Shown: piece by piece, positions 6,789-16,256 of the stretch
Layout of the letters: every line of letters begins with the position of its first letter
Numbering within the stretch: position 1 is the first letter of the stretch
Assembly (NCBI GenBank): GCA_964490005.1
Contig: CAZBBB010000027.1
Span: forward strand, 1 to 36,267
DNA length: 36,267 nt
Direction of reading: 5' to 3'
Source: CAZBBB01 sp964490005
GTDB lineage: Bacteria; Planctomycetota; B15-G4
Notes under the pieces: generated by a model
The model's input: only the letters and a program-made list of their open reading frames with translations
Databases searched by the model: none
What the model was told of the DNA's origin: nothing
Translations under genes and position numbers: made by a program

Positions 6789-8906
6789 CTACGGCGTCGT
6801 CGCGAGCAACGCGTTGCTCGTCGCGATCGGCGCGGGGCCCCCGCCGGCGACGACCACCTGGAGGAGCAGCGTGGCGCCCGAGGGAACGCCGGCGGGCCAA
6901 GTCGCGGAGAGCGTCGCCTCGCCGCGCGCGTCGACGTTGAACGGCAGCGTCAGCAGGGGCGCGGGCGCAAGCAGCCCGCCATGGAAGGGCGCGCCCAGCC
7001 ACTGCAGGCCGGCGACGAGCGTGCCGCCCGCGAGGGGCGGGGCGCCCGAGAGCTGCAGCGTGACGGGCGTGCCGCCGAGCAGCGCGCCCTCGCCGCCGAG
7101 CCCCGGCCCCTGCGGCGAGCCGACCATCAGCGGCAGCAGGCCCGGCGGCGCGATGCTGCCCGCGAGCTGGCCGGGCCCGGCCAGCGCGCGCGGCGTCCAG
7201 GCCGAGAGGCCGGCGTCGTAGACGCTCGCGGCCGAGGCGCCGGCGACCACGAACCCGGTGCCCGCACCGAAGATCGCCGACGGGCCGGCCAGGCTCGCGC
7301 TCGTCCACGCGCCGGTGGCGGCGTTCCAGGCGGCCACGCCCGAGCTGCCGCTGGCCGCGACGTTGCCGCCGCTGCCCGCGCCGAGCACGGGGCCCGCGAG
7401 CGGCGCGGTGATCCAGCTCGAGGTCGCGCCGCTGAAGGCCGCGACCTGCGCGGCGCCCAGGGCAAGCAGGTTGGGCAGGCCGACCGGCGGCGGGCCGACG
7501 CCGACGAAGGGGCCGTTGGAGTCGACGAGCGCGTGCGCGCCGGAGAGCGCGGCGTTGGTCCAGGTCGCGGCCGCGGCGTTCCAGCCCGAGACGAGGTTGG
7601 CGGAGAGCGCCGCGAAGCTCGTGCCGCTGCCGAGCAGCGCCGTCGGCGCAGGCAGGGTCTTCTTCGACCAGGTGCGCGTCACGCCGTGGAAGGCGGCGAC
7701 GCCGGTGGCGCCGCGCACCGCGACGTGCCCGCCCGAGGCCACGACCTGCTGCGGCGCGTTCAGCGTCGTCGCGCTCCAGGTGCCGACGACGGGCTCCCAG
7801 GCCGCGGCCTGCGTCGCGCCGACGGCGCCGAACACGCCGAAGGCGCCGTCGAGCGCGAAGGGCGTGCTCAGGGTCTTCACCGTCCAGGCGCCGGTCGCCC
7901 CGTGGAAGGCCGCGACGGCGGAGGCGCCGCGCGCCGCGACGTGCCCGCCCGACGCGAGCACCTGCGCCGGGCCGGCCAGCGGCTGCACCGACCAGAGGCC
8001 CGTGGCGGCGCTCCAGGCCGCGACGTGCGCCGAGCCGAGCGCGCCGAAGGCGCCGAGCGAGCCGCTCAGGGCCGTGATGCCGGAGAGGGCCTGCGTCGAC
8101 CACGCGCCGGTGGCGGCGCTCCACGCGGCGACGAGGCCCGCGCCGGCCGCGGCGAAGTTGCCGCCGATCTCGTCGGCGAGCAGGAACGGCGCGGGCAGCG
8201 CGATCTGCGTGAAGACGCCGCTGGCCGCGCTCCAGGCGGTCGCGGCGCCTGCGCCGAGCGCCGCGACGTTGCCGCCGTTGACGGCCAGGGCCTGCGCGCC
8301 GGCGAGCGGCTGCAGCGTCCAGCTCGCGCTCGCGACGCTGAAGGCCGCGACCGCGCCGGCGCCGAGCGCGCCGAAGTTCCCCGCCGAACTGCCGAGCGCG
8401 GACCCGCCCACGAAGGGCAGCTCGATGAAGCTGCCGCTCGCGGCGTGCCAGACCGCGACGGACTGACCGCCCAGCACGCCGAGCTGACCGCCGCTCGAGG
8501 CGACGGCCGCCGGCGCGACCAGCGCGAACACCGTCCAGGCGTGCGCGGCCGTGCTCCACACCGCGACGTGCTGCGCGCCGGCGACGATGAAGTTGCCGGC
8601 GCTGCCGGCGGCCGCGAAGGCGCCGGGCAACGCGACCGGGATCCACAGCGCCGAGGCGCGGTCCCACACGGCGGCACCGTCGCCGCCGAAGACGACGTGG
8701 CTGCCGTCGGCCGAGACGACGCCGTCGGCGTCGGGCAGGTTGGTCGCGAACCAGGTGTCGACCAGCCCGCGCCAGGCGACGGCCTCGGTCGCACCGATCG
8801 CGACGAAGTTCTGCGCGCGGGCCGGGGCGAGCGCCAGGCAGGCGGCGACGAGAGCGAAGAGAAACCGACGGAATCGGGGTTCAGGCATCCTCAAGATGTC
8901 GGCCAT
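6789..8906 (-). CDS. Secreted protein of fifteen ~36-residue repeats
   Basis: A 705-residue protein with a signal peptide (Arg-rich n-region, core FLFALVAACLALA, cleavage near ARA|QN at 31/32). Residues 33-584 divide into fifteen consecutive units of 34-37 residues (one of 50), each resembling 'N-F-x-A-x-G-A-x-x-V-A-A-W-S-A-A-T-G-x-W-x-x-x-x-L-x-G-P'. The pattern of short predicted strands with an aromatic at two fixed positions suggests a beta-propeller or beta-solenoid. The last 120 residues are not repeated and end in a beta-rich region (LLTLPFNVDARGEATLS) of a kind also seen in the secreted protein at 33392-34690. No catalytic motif; likely a surface or secreted structural or binding protein. 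Start may be ATG 8906 or ATG 8888; neither has a well-spaced ribosome-binding site. Confidence 0.75.
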   Translation of the reverse strand: MADILRMPEPRFRRFLFALVAACLALAPARAQNFVAIGATEAVAWRGLVDTWFATNLPDADGVVSADGSHVVFGGDGAAVWDRASALWIPVALPGAFAAAGSAGNFIVAGAQHVAVWSTAAHAWTVFALVAPAAVASSGGQLGVLGGQSVAVWHAASGSFIELPFVGGSALGSSAGNFGALGAGAVAAFSVASASWTLQPLAGAQALAVNGGNVAALGAGAATAWSAASGVFTQIALPAPFLLADEIGGNFAAAGAGLVAAWSAATGAWSTQALSGITALSGSLGAFGALGSAHVAAWSAATGLWSVQPLAGPAQVLASGGHVAARGASAVAAFHGATGAWTVKTLSTPFALDGAFGVFGAVGATQAAAWEPVVGTWSATTLNAPQQVVASGGHVAVRGATGVAAFHGVTRTWSKKTLPAPTALLGSGTSFAALSANLVSGWNAAAATWTNAALSGAHALVDSNGPFVGVGPPPVGLPNLLALGAAQVAAFSGATSSWITAPLAGPVLGAGSGGNVAASGSSGVAAWNAATGAWTSASLAGPSAIFGAGTGFVVAGASAASVYDAGLSAWTPRALAGPGQLAGSIAPPGLLPLMVGSPQGPGLGGEGALLGGTPVTLQLSGAPPLAGGTLVAGLQWLGAPFHGGLLAPAPLLTLPFNVDARGEATLSATWPAGVPSGATLLLQVVVAGGGPAPIATSNALLATTP
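7155..8810 (-). repeat. Fifteen tandem ~108-bp coding repeats
   Basis: The repeat-bearing part of the secreted protein gene: fifteen units of about 108 bp, recognisable at the protein level from the recurring VAAW-SAATG-W core. Unit twelve carries a 14-residue insertion (VGVGPPPVGLPN region). The units are diverged from each other, so they look old and not like recent slippage. Confidence 0.8.
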
Positions 8907-9006
8907 CGGGGACGGTCAACCGTAGCGGCCTTTCGGGGGGGCGCTCGCGACCGCGGCGAGCGCGTGGTTACGATGCGGGCTCCCGCCTGCTCCCGGAGAT
9001 CGCCGC

Positions 9007-9705
9007 GTGCCGCGCCCCCTGCTGCTCGTCCTGGCCTGCGCCGGTCTGCCGCTCGCCTGCGCGCGCGAGCACCAGATCCACGTCGAGCATCGCCACGTCG
9101 ACGACGGCGGACGCGCCGTCGAGCCGCGCGACCACGAGGAGCTGGAGTTCACCTGGGAGGAGGCCGTCGAGCTGGAGGCGCTGAGCGAGGAACTCGTCGA
9201 GGAGTTCGACGAGGCGCAGGCGCTCGAGCGCTTCGCCGCCGCCGTCACGCCCGGCGCGCAGCACGAGGCGCTCGCGACGCTCGTCGGCACGTGGCGCTTC
9301 ACGGCCACGATGTGGTGGGAGGCCGGCGCGCCCCCGACCGAGTCGACCGGCAGCAGCCGCTTCGAGATGGTGCTCGGCGGCCGCTACCTCGTCGAGCACA
9401 GCGAGGGCCAGACGATGATGGGCCCCTTCGCCGGCATGGGGATCCTCGGCTTCGACAACGTCACCGGGCGCTTCCACAACGCCTGGTACGACACGATGAA
9501 CACCGGCGTGATGGTCGCGCGCGGCCGCGGCGAGGCCGCCGGCACGATCGAATGGCGCGGCACCTTCACCGACGCGCTGCGCGGCAAGCTGAAGATGCGC
9601 GCCGCGACGACCCGTGTCTCGGACGACGAGCTGCGCTACGAGCTGTGGGTCGGCCGCGGCGCGGACGAGTTCAAGATGATGGACATCGTCTACGAGCGCG
9701 AGTGA
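9007..9705 (+). CDS. DUF1579-family exported protein (first of tandem pair)
   Basis: A 232-residue protein with an N-terminal export signal (LLLVLACAGLPLAC). The Cys at 18 could be lipidated, but Pro at -3 makes the lipobox weak. Residues about 25-75 are a very acidic, predicted helical segment. Residues about 80-232 match DUF1579, a lipocalin-like beta barrel: LVGTWRFTATMWWEAG, SSRFEMVLGGRYLVE, GILGFDNVTGRFHNAWYDTM, and a C-terminal ELWVGRGADEFKMMDIVYER. The GTG start has CGGAG 8 nt upstream. It is followed 47 nt later by a paralogue. Function of the family is unknown. Confidence 0.8.
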   Translation: MPRPLLLVLACAGLPLACAREHQIHVEHRHVDDGGRAVEPRDHEELEFTWEEAVELEALSEELVEEFDEAQALERFAAAVTPGAQHEALATLVGTWRFTATMWWEAGAPPTESTGSSRFEMVLGGRYLVEHSEGQTMMGPFAGMGILGFDNVTGRFHNAWYDTMNTGVMVARGRGEAAGTIEWRGTFTDALRGKLKMRAATTRVSDDELRYELWVGRGADEFKMMDIVYERE

Positions 9706-9752
9706 CCGACTCCCCCCCTTTCCCGTTTCCGTTCTTTCAGGAGTGCAAGTCG

Positions 9753-10358
9753 ATGAAGCAGGTTCTCACGGTGTGCGGCGCCGCCCTCGCGGGCGGGCTG
9801 CTGGCCTTCACGGTCGCGCTGCCGGCGCAGGACGCCATGGGCGGCGGCGACGAGATGGCCGCGATGATGCAGCGCTGGATGGAGCACATGCAGCCGGGCG
9901 AGCAGCACGCCGGCCTGGCCAAGATGGTCGGCGAGTGGGACTGCGACGTGCAGATCCTGATGGAGCCCGGCGCGCCCATGACCGGCACGCCCGGCAAGAG
10001 CCGCATCGAGACCATCATGGACGGCCGCTTCCTGACCGAGAACTTCTCGGGCAACTTCGGCGGCATGCCCTTCCGCGGCCTCGGGCTGATCGGCTACGAC
10101 AACGGCACGAAGAAGTTTTCGACCGCCTGGGTCGACAACATGGGCACGAGCATGCAGCGCCTGACCGGCGAGGGCGAGGCCGGCAGCGCGATCGTGTGGC
10201 GCGGCGACCGTTACGACCCGATGACCGGCAACACGGTCGCGGTGCGCGCGATCATGAAGCACGTGGGCGACGACGAGATGGTCTACGAGAACTTCGAGAC
10301 CGTCGACGGCGTCGAGACGCTCACGATGAAGATCGGCTACAAGCGCGCCGCGCGCTGA
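9753..10358 (+). CDS. DUF1579-family secreted protein (second of tandem pair)
   Basis: A 201-residue paralogue of the gene just upstream. A signal peptide (TVCGAALAGGLLAFTVALPAQ) is followed by a Met/Gln/His-rich segment at about 28-50 (MAAMMQRWMEHMQPGEQH), then the DUF1579 barrel with LAKMVGEWDCDVQI, ETIMDGRFLTE, GLIGYDNGTKKFSTAWVDNMGTSM. The Met/His-rich stretch might bind metal, but this is speculation. ATG 9753 has AGGAG about 9 nt upstream. The 47-nt gap is pyrimidine-rich (runs of C and T) and shows no hairpin, so the two genes are probably cotranscribed. Confidence 0.85.
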   Translation: MKQVLTVCGAALAGGLLAFTVALPAQDAMGGGDEMAAMMQRWMEHMQPGEQHAGLAKMVGEWDCDVQILMEPGAPMTGTPGKSRIETIMDGRFLTENFSGNFGGMPFRGLGLIGYDNGTKKFSTAWVDNMGTSMQRLTGEGEAGSAIVWRGDRYDPMTGNTVAVRAIMKHVGDDEMVYENFETVDGVETLTMKIGYKRAAR

Positions 10359-10369
10359 CCGGCCGTCCC

Positions 10370-10407
10370 GCTCGCCGTCGCGCGCGCCTCAGCGCGCGGC
10401 GGCGAGC
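10370..10407. terminator. 16-bp hairpin holding the argH stop codon in its loop
   Basis: The arms 10370-10385 and 10392-10407 pair over 16 bp with one G-U wobble and a 6-nt loop. It lies between two convergent genes (stops at 10358 and 10389), and the argH stop codon (10389-10391) is in the loop. A single compact hairpin here can end both the DUF1579 transcript and the arginine operon. Confidence 0.65.
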
Positions 10408-11795
10408 CGCCTCGTCCAGCGGGCGATCTGCCGCCGCACGTTGGCGGGCGAGGTGCCGCCCGTCGCGCGGCGCCCCGCCACGGCGGCCTCCGCCGTGAGC
10501 GCCTCGAAGATGCGCGCGTCGAAGGCGGCGTGCGCGGCGGCGAAGACCTCGAAGGGCAGCTCGGACAGGGCCGCGCCGCGCGCCTCCGCCTCGCGCACCA
10601 GCCGCCCCACCGCCTCGTGCGCCTCGCGGAAGGACACGCCGCGCCGCACCAAAAAGTCGGCCGCCTCGGTCGCGAGCAGGTAGCCCGAGGGCTCGTCGAG
10701 CGCGCGGCGCATCGCGGCGCCGTCGAAGCGCACGTCGCCCAGCATGGCCTCGGCCACGTCGAGCATCTTCGCCAGCGCGTCCTCCGAGCCGAAGAGCGCG
10801 ACCTTGTCCTCCTGCAGATCCTTGTGATAGCCGAGGGGCAGGCCGCGCTGGATCTCGAGCAGCGCGCCGAGCGCGCCCATGCAGCGCACGGCCAGCGCGC
10901 GCAGCAGCTCGGCGCCGTCGGGGTTGCGCTTCTGCGGCATGATCGAGCTGCCGGTCGTGACGGCGTCGCCGAGGCGCGCGAAGCCGAATTCGCGCGAGGT
11001 CCACAGCACGAGTTCGCCGCCCAGGCGCGAGAGCGTGACGGCGCAGGCCGCCACGGCGCAGGCGAAGCCGACCGCGTCGCGGCGCCCGGCCACGGCCTCG
11101 ATGCTGTTGGCCGAGGGCCGCGCGAAGCCCAGCGCCTTCGCCGTCATCCGGCGGTCGATCGGGTAGGTCGTGCCCGTGCCGGCGCCCGCGCCCAGCGGGC
11201 ACTCGTCCGGCTCGACCGCCAGCGCGCGGCGGTCCTGCTCGAGCAGTTCGATCCAGGCCAGCAGGCAGTGGCCCAGCAGCACGGGCTGCGCGCGCTGCAG
11301 GTGCGTGTAGTAGGGCAGCAGCAGCTCGCCGTCGCGGCGCGCGAGCGCGAGCAGCGCGCGCTGCACGTCGGCCACGCGCGAGGCGAAGCGCCGCGCGGCG
11401 TCGCGCAGGTGCAGGCGCAGGTCGGTGGCGACCTGGTCGTTGCGGCTGCGCGCGGTGTGCAGGCGCTTGCCGTCCTCGCCGATGAGTTCGGTCAGGCGCC
11501 GCTCGACCGCCATGTGGATGTCCTCGTCGGAGGCGCGCGGCACGAAGCGCCCCTCCTCGAACTCCCGGCGCACGAGCCCCAGGCCGCGCACCATGCGCGC
11601 GGCGGCGCGCGCCGGCACGATGCCGCGCGCGCCCAGCATCCGGGCGTGGGCGATCGAGCCCTCGATGTCCTGCCGCCACAGGCGGACGTCGACGTCGAGC
11701 GAGCGGTTGATCGCGTCGAGCGCGGGGTGCACGCCGCCCGCGAAGCGGCCGCGCAGCAGGCCCGCGCTCCGGCGTCGGCGCCGCGGCCCGCTCAT
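10389..11795 (-). CDS. argH: Argininosuccinate lyase
   Basis: Cleaves argininosuccinate to arginine and fumarate, the last arginine step. The 468-residue length is normal for the family. The superfamily signature appears as GSSIMPQKRNPD, with the catalytic Ser in that loop. Other family blocks are GRFAGG near the N-terminus, TARSRNDQVATDLRL, and HLQRAQPVLLGH, whose His is a family active-site residue. ATG 11795 overlaps the deacylase stop by 4 nt (ATGA). It is the last gene of the operon and its stop lies in the terminator hairpin. The N-terminus is very Arg-rich (five Arg in a row), which may be non-structural. Confidence 0.95.
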   Translation of the reverse strand: MSGPRRRRRSAGLLRGRFAGGVHPALDAINRSLDVDVRLWRQDIEGSIAHARMLGARGIVPARAAARMVRGLGLVRREFEEGRFVPRASDEDIHMAVERRLTELIGEDGKRLHTARSRNDQVATDLRLHLRDAARRFASRVADVQRALLALARRDGELLLPYYTHLQRAQPVLLGHCLLAWIELLEQDRRALAVEPDECPLGAGAGTGTTYPIDRRMTAKALGFARPSANSIEAVAGRRDAVGFACAVAACAVTLSRLGGELVLWTSREFGFARLGDAVTTGSSIMPQKRNPDGAELLRALAVRCMGALGALLEIQRGLPLGYHKDLQEDKVALFGSEDALAKMLDVAEAMLGDVRFDGAAMRRALDEPSGYLLATEAADFLVRRGVSFREAHEAVGRLVREAEARGAALSELPFEVFAAAHAAFDARIFEALTAEAAVAGRRATGGTSPANVRRQIARWTRRLAAAR

Positions 11796-12901
11796 GCCGG
11801 GGCCCGCTGCGCGCGCGGCGCGGGCCGCGGCGCGCCGAGGTAGCCCTCGACGATGCCGGCGTAGACCTCGACGGCCGCCTCGACCTGCGCGACGGCGACG
11901 CTCTCGTCGGGCGCGTGGCTGGCCTCGCTCGTGCCCGGGCCGAGCACCACGCCCGGCAGGTGCCGCAGGTGGAACAGGTCGGAGACGCCGAGGAAGCCGC
12001 GCACCGGGCGACCGGACGAGGCGGCGCGCGCCACGGCCACGATCTCCGCGGCCGGGTCGGTGACGACCGGCCGGAAGCGCTCGCTCTTCACCTGCACCTC
12101 GCCGCCCACCGCGCCCGCGAGCCGCGCGAGCATCGCCTCGTTGTCGCACTCGGGCGTGGGCCGACCGTCGAGCAGGATCGTGCACTCGCCGGGGATCACG
12201 TTGGGCCGCGTGCCGCCGTGGATGACGGTCGCCTGCAGCGTCGGGCGGCCGAGCAGCGGGTGCTCGCCCGGGAGCTGCAGCGACTGGATCGCCAGCACGT
12301 CGCGCGCGGCCGCCTCGATCGCGTTGACGCCCTCCCAGGGGCGGCTGGCGTGGCACGAGCGCCCGCGCACGACGACCGCCGCGCGCAGCAGGCCGCGCTG
12401 CGCGGGACAGACGTCGAGCCCGGTCGGCTCGCCGACGACGCAGGCGCTCGCGGGCGGGAACTCGTGCACGAGCGTCTCGGCGCCCTCGCCGCCGGTCTCC
12501 TCGTCGCAGACGAGCGCGAGCACCAGGCGCCCGGACAGCCGGGCCGGGTCGAGGCGCGCCGCCGCGACCATCATCGCGGCCACCGAGGACTTGGCGTCGT
12601 TGCTGCCGCGGCCGTGCACCTTGCCGTCGTGCAGGGCGGCGTCCCAGGGGTCGCGCGTCCAGCCGGGGCCGACGGGCACGACGTCGTAGTGCGAGCAGAG
12701 CACCAGGCCGCGACCGGCGGCGGCCGCGCGCCCGCCGTCGGCGCGCCCTTCGATGACCGCGAGCACGTTGCGGCCGACGACGCGCGCCGGGACGCCGCGC
12801 TCGTCGAGCCAGCCCGCGACCGCGTCGCGGCAGGCCGCCTCCTCGCCCGACACCGACGGGATCGCGACGAGCCGCCGCAGCAGGTCGACGACCGCGCTCA
12901 T
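11792..12901 (-). CDS. M20-family deacylase (acetylornithine deacetylase / acylcitrulline deacylase)
   Basis: A 369-residue two-zinc amidohydrolase. Metal and catalytic residues are visible: CSHYDVVP (His71, Asp73), GRGSNDAKS (Asp102), CDEETGG (Glu134/Glu135) and VVGEPT (Glu158). A late His is in TSEASHAPDE. In a linear ornithine route it would be ArgE and make ornithine. Because the carbamoyltransferase two genes upstream looks specific for acylornithine, this enzyme more likely removes the acyl group from acylcitrulline. ATGA overlaps join it to argB and argH. ArgE, DapE and related M20 enzymes are hard to separate by sequence, so I leave the symbol blank. Confidence 0.85.
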   Translation of the reverse strand: MSAVVDLLRRLVAIPSVSGEEAACRDAVAGWLDERGVPARVVGRNVLAVIEGRADGGRAAAAGRGLVLCSHYDVVPVGPGWTRDPWDAALHDGKVHGRGSNDAKSSVAAMMVAAARLDPARLSGRLVLALVCDEETGGEGAETLVHEFPPASACVVGEPTGLDVCPAQRGLLRAAVVVRGRSCHASRPWEGVNAIEAAARDVLAIQSLQLPGEHPLLGRPTLQATVIHGGTRPNVIPGECTILLDGRPTPECDNEAMLARLAGAVGGEVQVKSERFRPVVTDPAAEIVAVARAASSGRPVRGFLGVSDLFHLRHLPGVVLGPGTSEASHAPDESVAVAQVEAAVEVYAGIVEGYLGAPRPAPRAQRAPA

Positions 12902-13938
12902 GCGCGCGACTCCGGCCCCGAAAGATCGAAGAGCGCCGAATCGCGCCCGACGGCCGGCTGCGCGCCCTGCAGGCGCTTGGCCTGCTCGACGCTCAGCGCG
13001 GCGGCCTTCTCGGCCGCCAGATCGGCCGCCGCCTCGCGCGCTTCCTGCTCGCCGACGATGAGCGTGCCGCAGCCGGCGCGCGTGAACAGCTCGAGCAGCA
13101 CCGAGCCGGCCTCGATGCCCGACAGGATGTGACCGCGCTTCACGCCGCCCTCCACCGCGTCGACGACGGCCTTGATCTTGGGCTTCATGCCGCCCGAGAC
13201 CGTGCCGCCCGAGAGCAGCGCGCGCGCCTGCTCGACCGTGAGCACCGGGACGAGCGTCGTCGGGTCGTCCTTGTCGCGCAGCACGCCGGGCACGCTGGTG
13301 AGCGAGATGAGCTTGCCGGCCTGCAGCTGCCGCGCGATGACGCTCGCCACCGTGTCGGCGTTGATGTTCAGGATCGTGCCGGCCTCGTCGGCCGCCAGCG
13401 AGGCCAGCACCGGCACGTAGCCGTTCTCCATGAGGAGCTGCAGCAGGCGGCCGTCGACCGAGACGACGTCGCCGACGAAGCCGAAGTCGATCAGGCGTCG
13501 CTGGCCGGTGGCCTCGTCGAGCATCTCGGTCGGGTCGCGCCGGCGCGCCGAGACGATGCCGGCGTCGATGCCCGAGAGGCCGACGGCGCGCACGCCCTGC
13601 ATCGTGAAGGCCGAGAGGATCTCGGAGTTGATCTTGCCGCGGAAGACCATCTTGGCCACGTCGAGCGTCTGCTCGTCGGTGACGCGGCGGCCCTCGACCA
13701 TCGTGGGCACGAGGCCGAGGCGCCGGCTCATCTCGGTGGCCTGCGGGCCGCCGCCGTGCACGACGACGATGCGGATACCCACGTGCACGAGCAGCGAGAC
13801 GTCCTCGGCCAGGCTGCGCAGGGCGTCGGCGTTGGCCGCCAGTTCGCCGCCCAGCTTGATGACCATCACCTGCCCCTTGTGGATGCGCAGGTAGGGCAGG
13901 GCCTGCTTGAGGATCCGCAGCAGCAGCGTGTCCTTCAT
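12898..13938 (-). CDS. argB: N-acylglutamate kinase (ArgB)
   Basis: Phosphorylates N-acylglutamate. The amino-acid kinase fold shows VIKLGGE (Lys28), HGGGPQA (61-67), and the late block INADTVASVIARQL. At 346 residues it is longer than most ArgB (about 260-300). The extra C-terminal ~55 residues (from about 290, EQEAREAAADLAAEKAAALS) are charged and predicted helical, with no homology I recognise. They do not look like the GNAT domain of ArgB-ArgA fusions. ATG 13938 has GGAG 7 nt upstream and overlaps the carbamoyltransferase stop (ATGA). The acyl group may be acetyl or succinyl. Confidence 0.92.
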   Translation of the reverse strand: MKDTLLLRILKQALPYLRIHKGQVMVIKLGGELAANADALRSLAEDVSLLVHVGIRIVVVHGGGPQATEMSRRLGLVPTMVEGRRVTDEQTLDVAKMVFRGKINSEILSAFTMQGVRAVGLSGIDAGIVSARRRDPTEMLDEATGQRRLIDFGFVGDVVSVDGRLLQLLMENGYVPVLASLAADEAGTILNINADTVASVIARQLQAGKLISLTSVPGVLRDKDDPTTLVPVLTVEQARALLSGGTVSGGMKPKIKAVVDAVEGGVKRGHILSGIEAGSVLLELFTRAGCGTLIVGEQEAREAAADLAAEKAAALSVEQAKRLQGAQPAVGRDSALFDLSGPESRA

Positions 13939-15025
13939 GGCGAGACTCCGGCGGCGCGGCAGAGCGCGGCCTTCTGCACGTGCAGTCGGCAGGCGGCCTG
14001 CTCGAGCACGATCGAGGCGGGCGAGTCGAGCACCTCGTCCGTGACCACGACGTTGCGGCGCACGGGGAGGCAGTGCATGAACAGCGCGCGCGACGCGGCG
14101 GGCCCCAGGTCGGCCGGCGTCACGCGCCAGTCGGCGTGGCGCGCGAAGGCGGCGCGCGCGGCGGCCGCGTCGCCGTAGTGGGCGGCCGCCCCCCACGACT
14201 TGGCGTAGACGACCTCGGCGCCGGCGAGCGCGGCGCGGCGCTCGTGGCCGATCGTCAGCGCGCCGCCGGCCTCGGCCGAAAGGCGCCGCGCGTCGGCCAG
14301 CACGCCCGCGTCGAGGTCGAAGCCCTCGGGATGGGCGAGCACCACGTCGTGGCCCTCGCGCGCAAAGGCCAGCAGCGCCGCGTGCGGCACGGCCATCGGC
14401 AGCGGCTTGACGTGCGGCGCCCAGCTCAGCACGACGCGCGCGCGGCGCCCGGGCCCCAGCCGGCGGCGCAGCGCGAGCGCGTCGGCCAGGCCCTGGTGCG
14501 GGTGGTCGAGGGCCGACTCGAGGTTGAGCACGGGCACGGCGCTGGCCGCGGCGACGGCCGTGAGCAGCGGCTCGCGCGCGTCCTCGGCGGCGTCCTGCAG
14601 GCCGGCGAAGGCCCGCAGGCCCAGACCGTCGAGCATGGTGCCCAGCACGCCCACCGCCTCGATCACGTGCTCGGGGGCCTCGCCGTCCATGACGGCGCCG
14701 CGGCGGTGCTCGAGGTTCCACAGGCCGCCGCCGGCCTGCAGCGGCACGGCCAGCGCGCCCAGGTCGTGGCAGGCCACCTCGAAGGAGACGCGCGTGCGCA
14801 GCGAGGCGTTGAGGAACAGCGCGCCGTAGCGCAGCCCCGAGAGCAGCGGCAGGCGGCCGGCGCGTCCCGAGAGGACCTCGGCCAGTTCGAGCAGCGCCTG
14901 CCAGTCGGAGCGCGGCAGCGTGCGCAGCGACAGCAGGTGGCGCGCCGCGAGCGGCGGCACGGCGGCGGGCGGAGCCGCCGCGCGCCGCGGCGGCGAGTCG
15001 TCCTGCGGGCGGAGCAGCGCCTCGC

Positions 15026-15029
<4 letters not shown>
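13935..15029 (-). CDS. N-acylornithine carbamoyltransferase, succinylornithine-type signatures
   Basis: Transfers carbamoyl to an acylated ornithine. Carbamoyl phosphate is bound by the SLRTR motif (76-80), where ordinary ornithine enzymes have STRTR. The C-terminal block is HCLPVRRN, whereas ornithine enzymes have HCLP without RRN. Other acyl-type blocks are AVMDGEAPEH, SWAPHVKPLPMAVP, HPEGFDLD and VYAKSWGAAAHYGD. In memory, acetylornithine enzymes have Glu and succinylornithine enzymes have Pro at the position held here by Pro119 (GEAPEH), which favours N-succinylornithine. At 364 residues it is longer than the family because of a ~28-residue Pro/Ala-rich N-terminus. ATGA overlaps link it to argD and argB. 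Confidence 0.85.
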
Positions 15030-16252
<1,223 letters not shown>

Positions 16253-16256
16253 CGCC

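Noticed and set aside
7155..8810. CRISPR array or other DNA-level repeat
   Set aside because: The periodicity is of protein units in frame, without constant repeats and unique spacers at the DNA level.
6981..10358. A 1125-codon plus-strand frame over the repeat-protein gene
   Set aside because: It is antisense to a gene with a signal peptide and regular repeats, and its own product is low-complexity Arg/Ala/Gly. Only the last part (9753-10358) is real.
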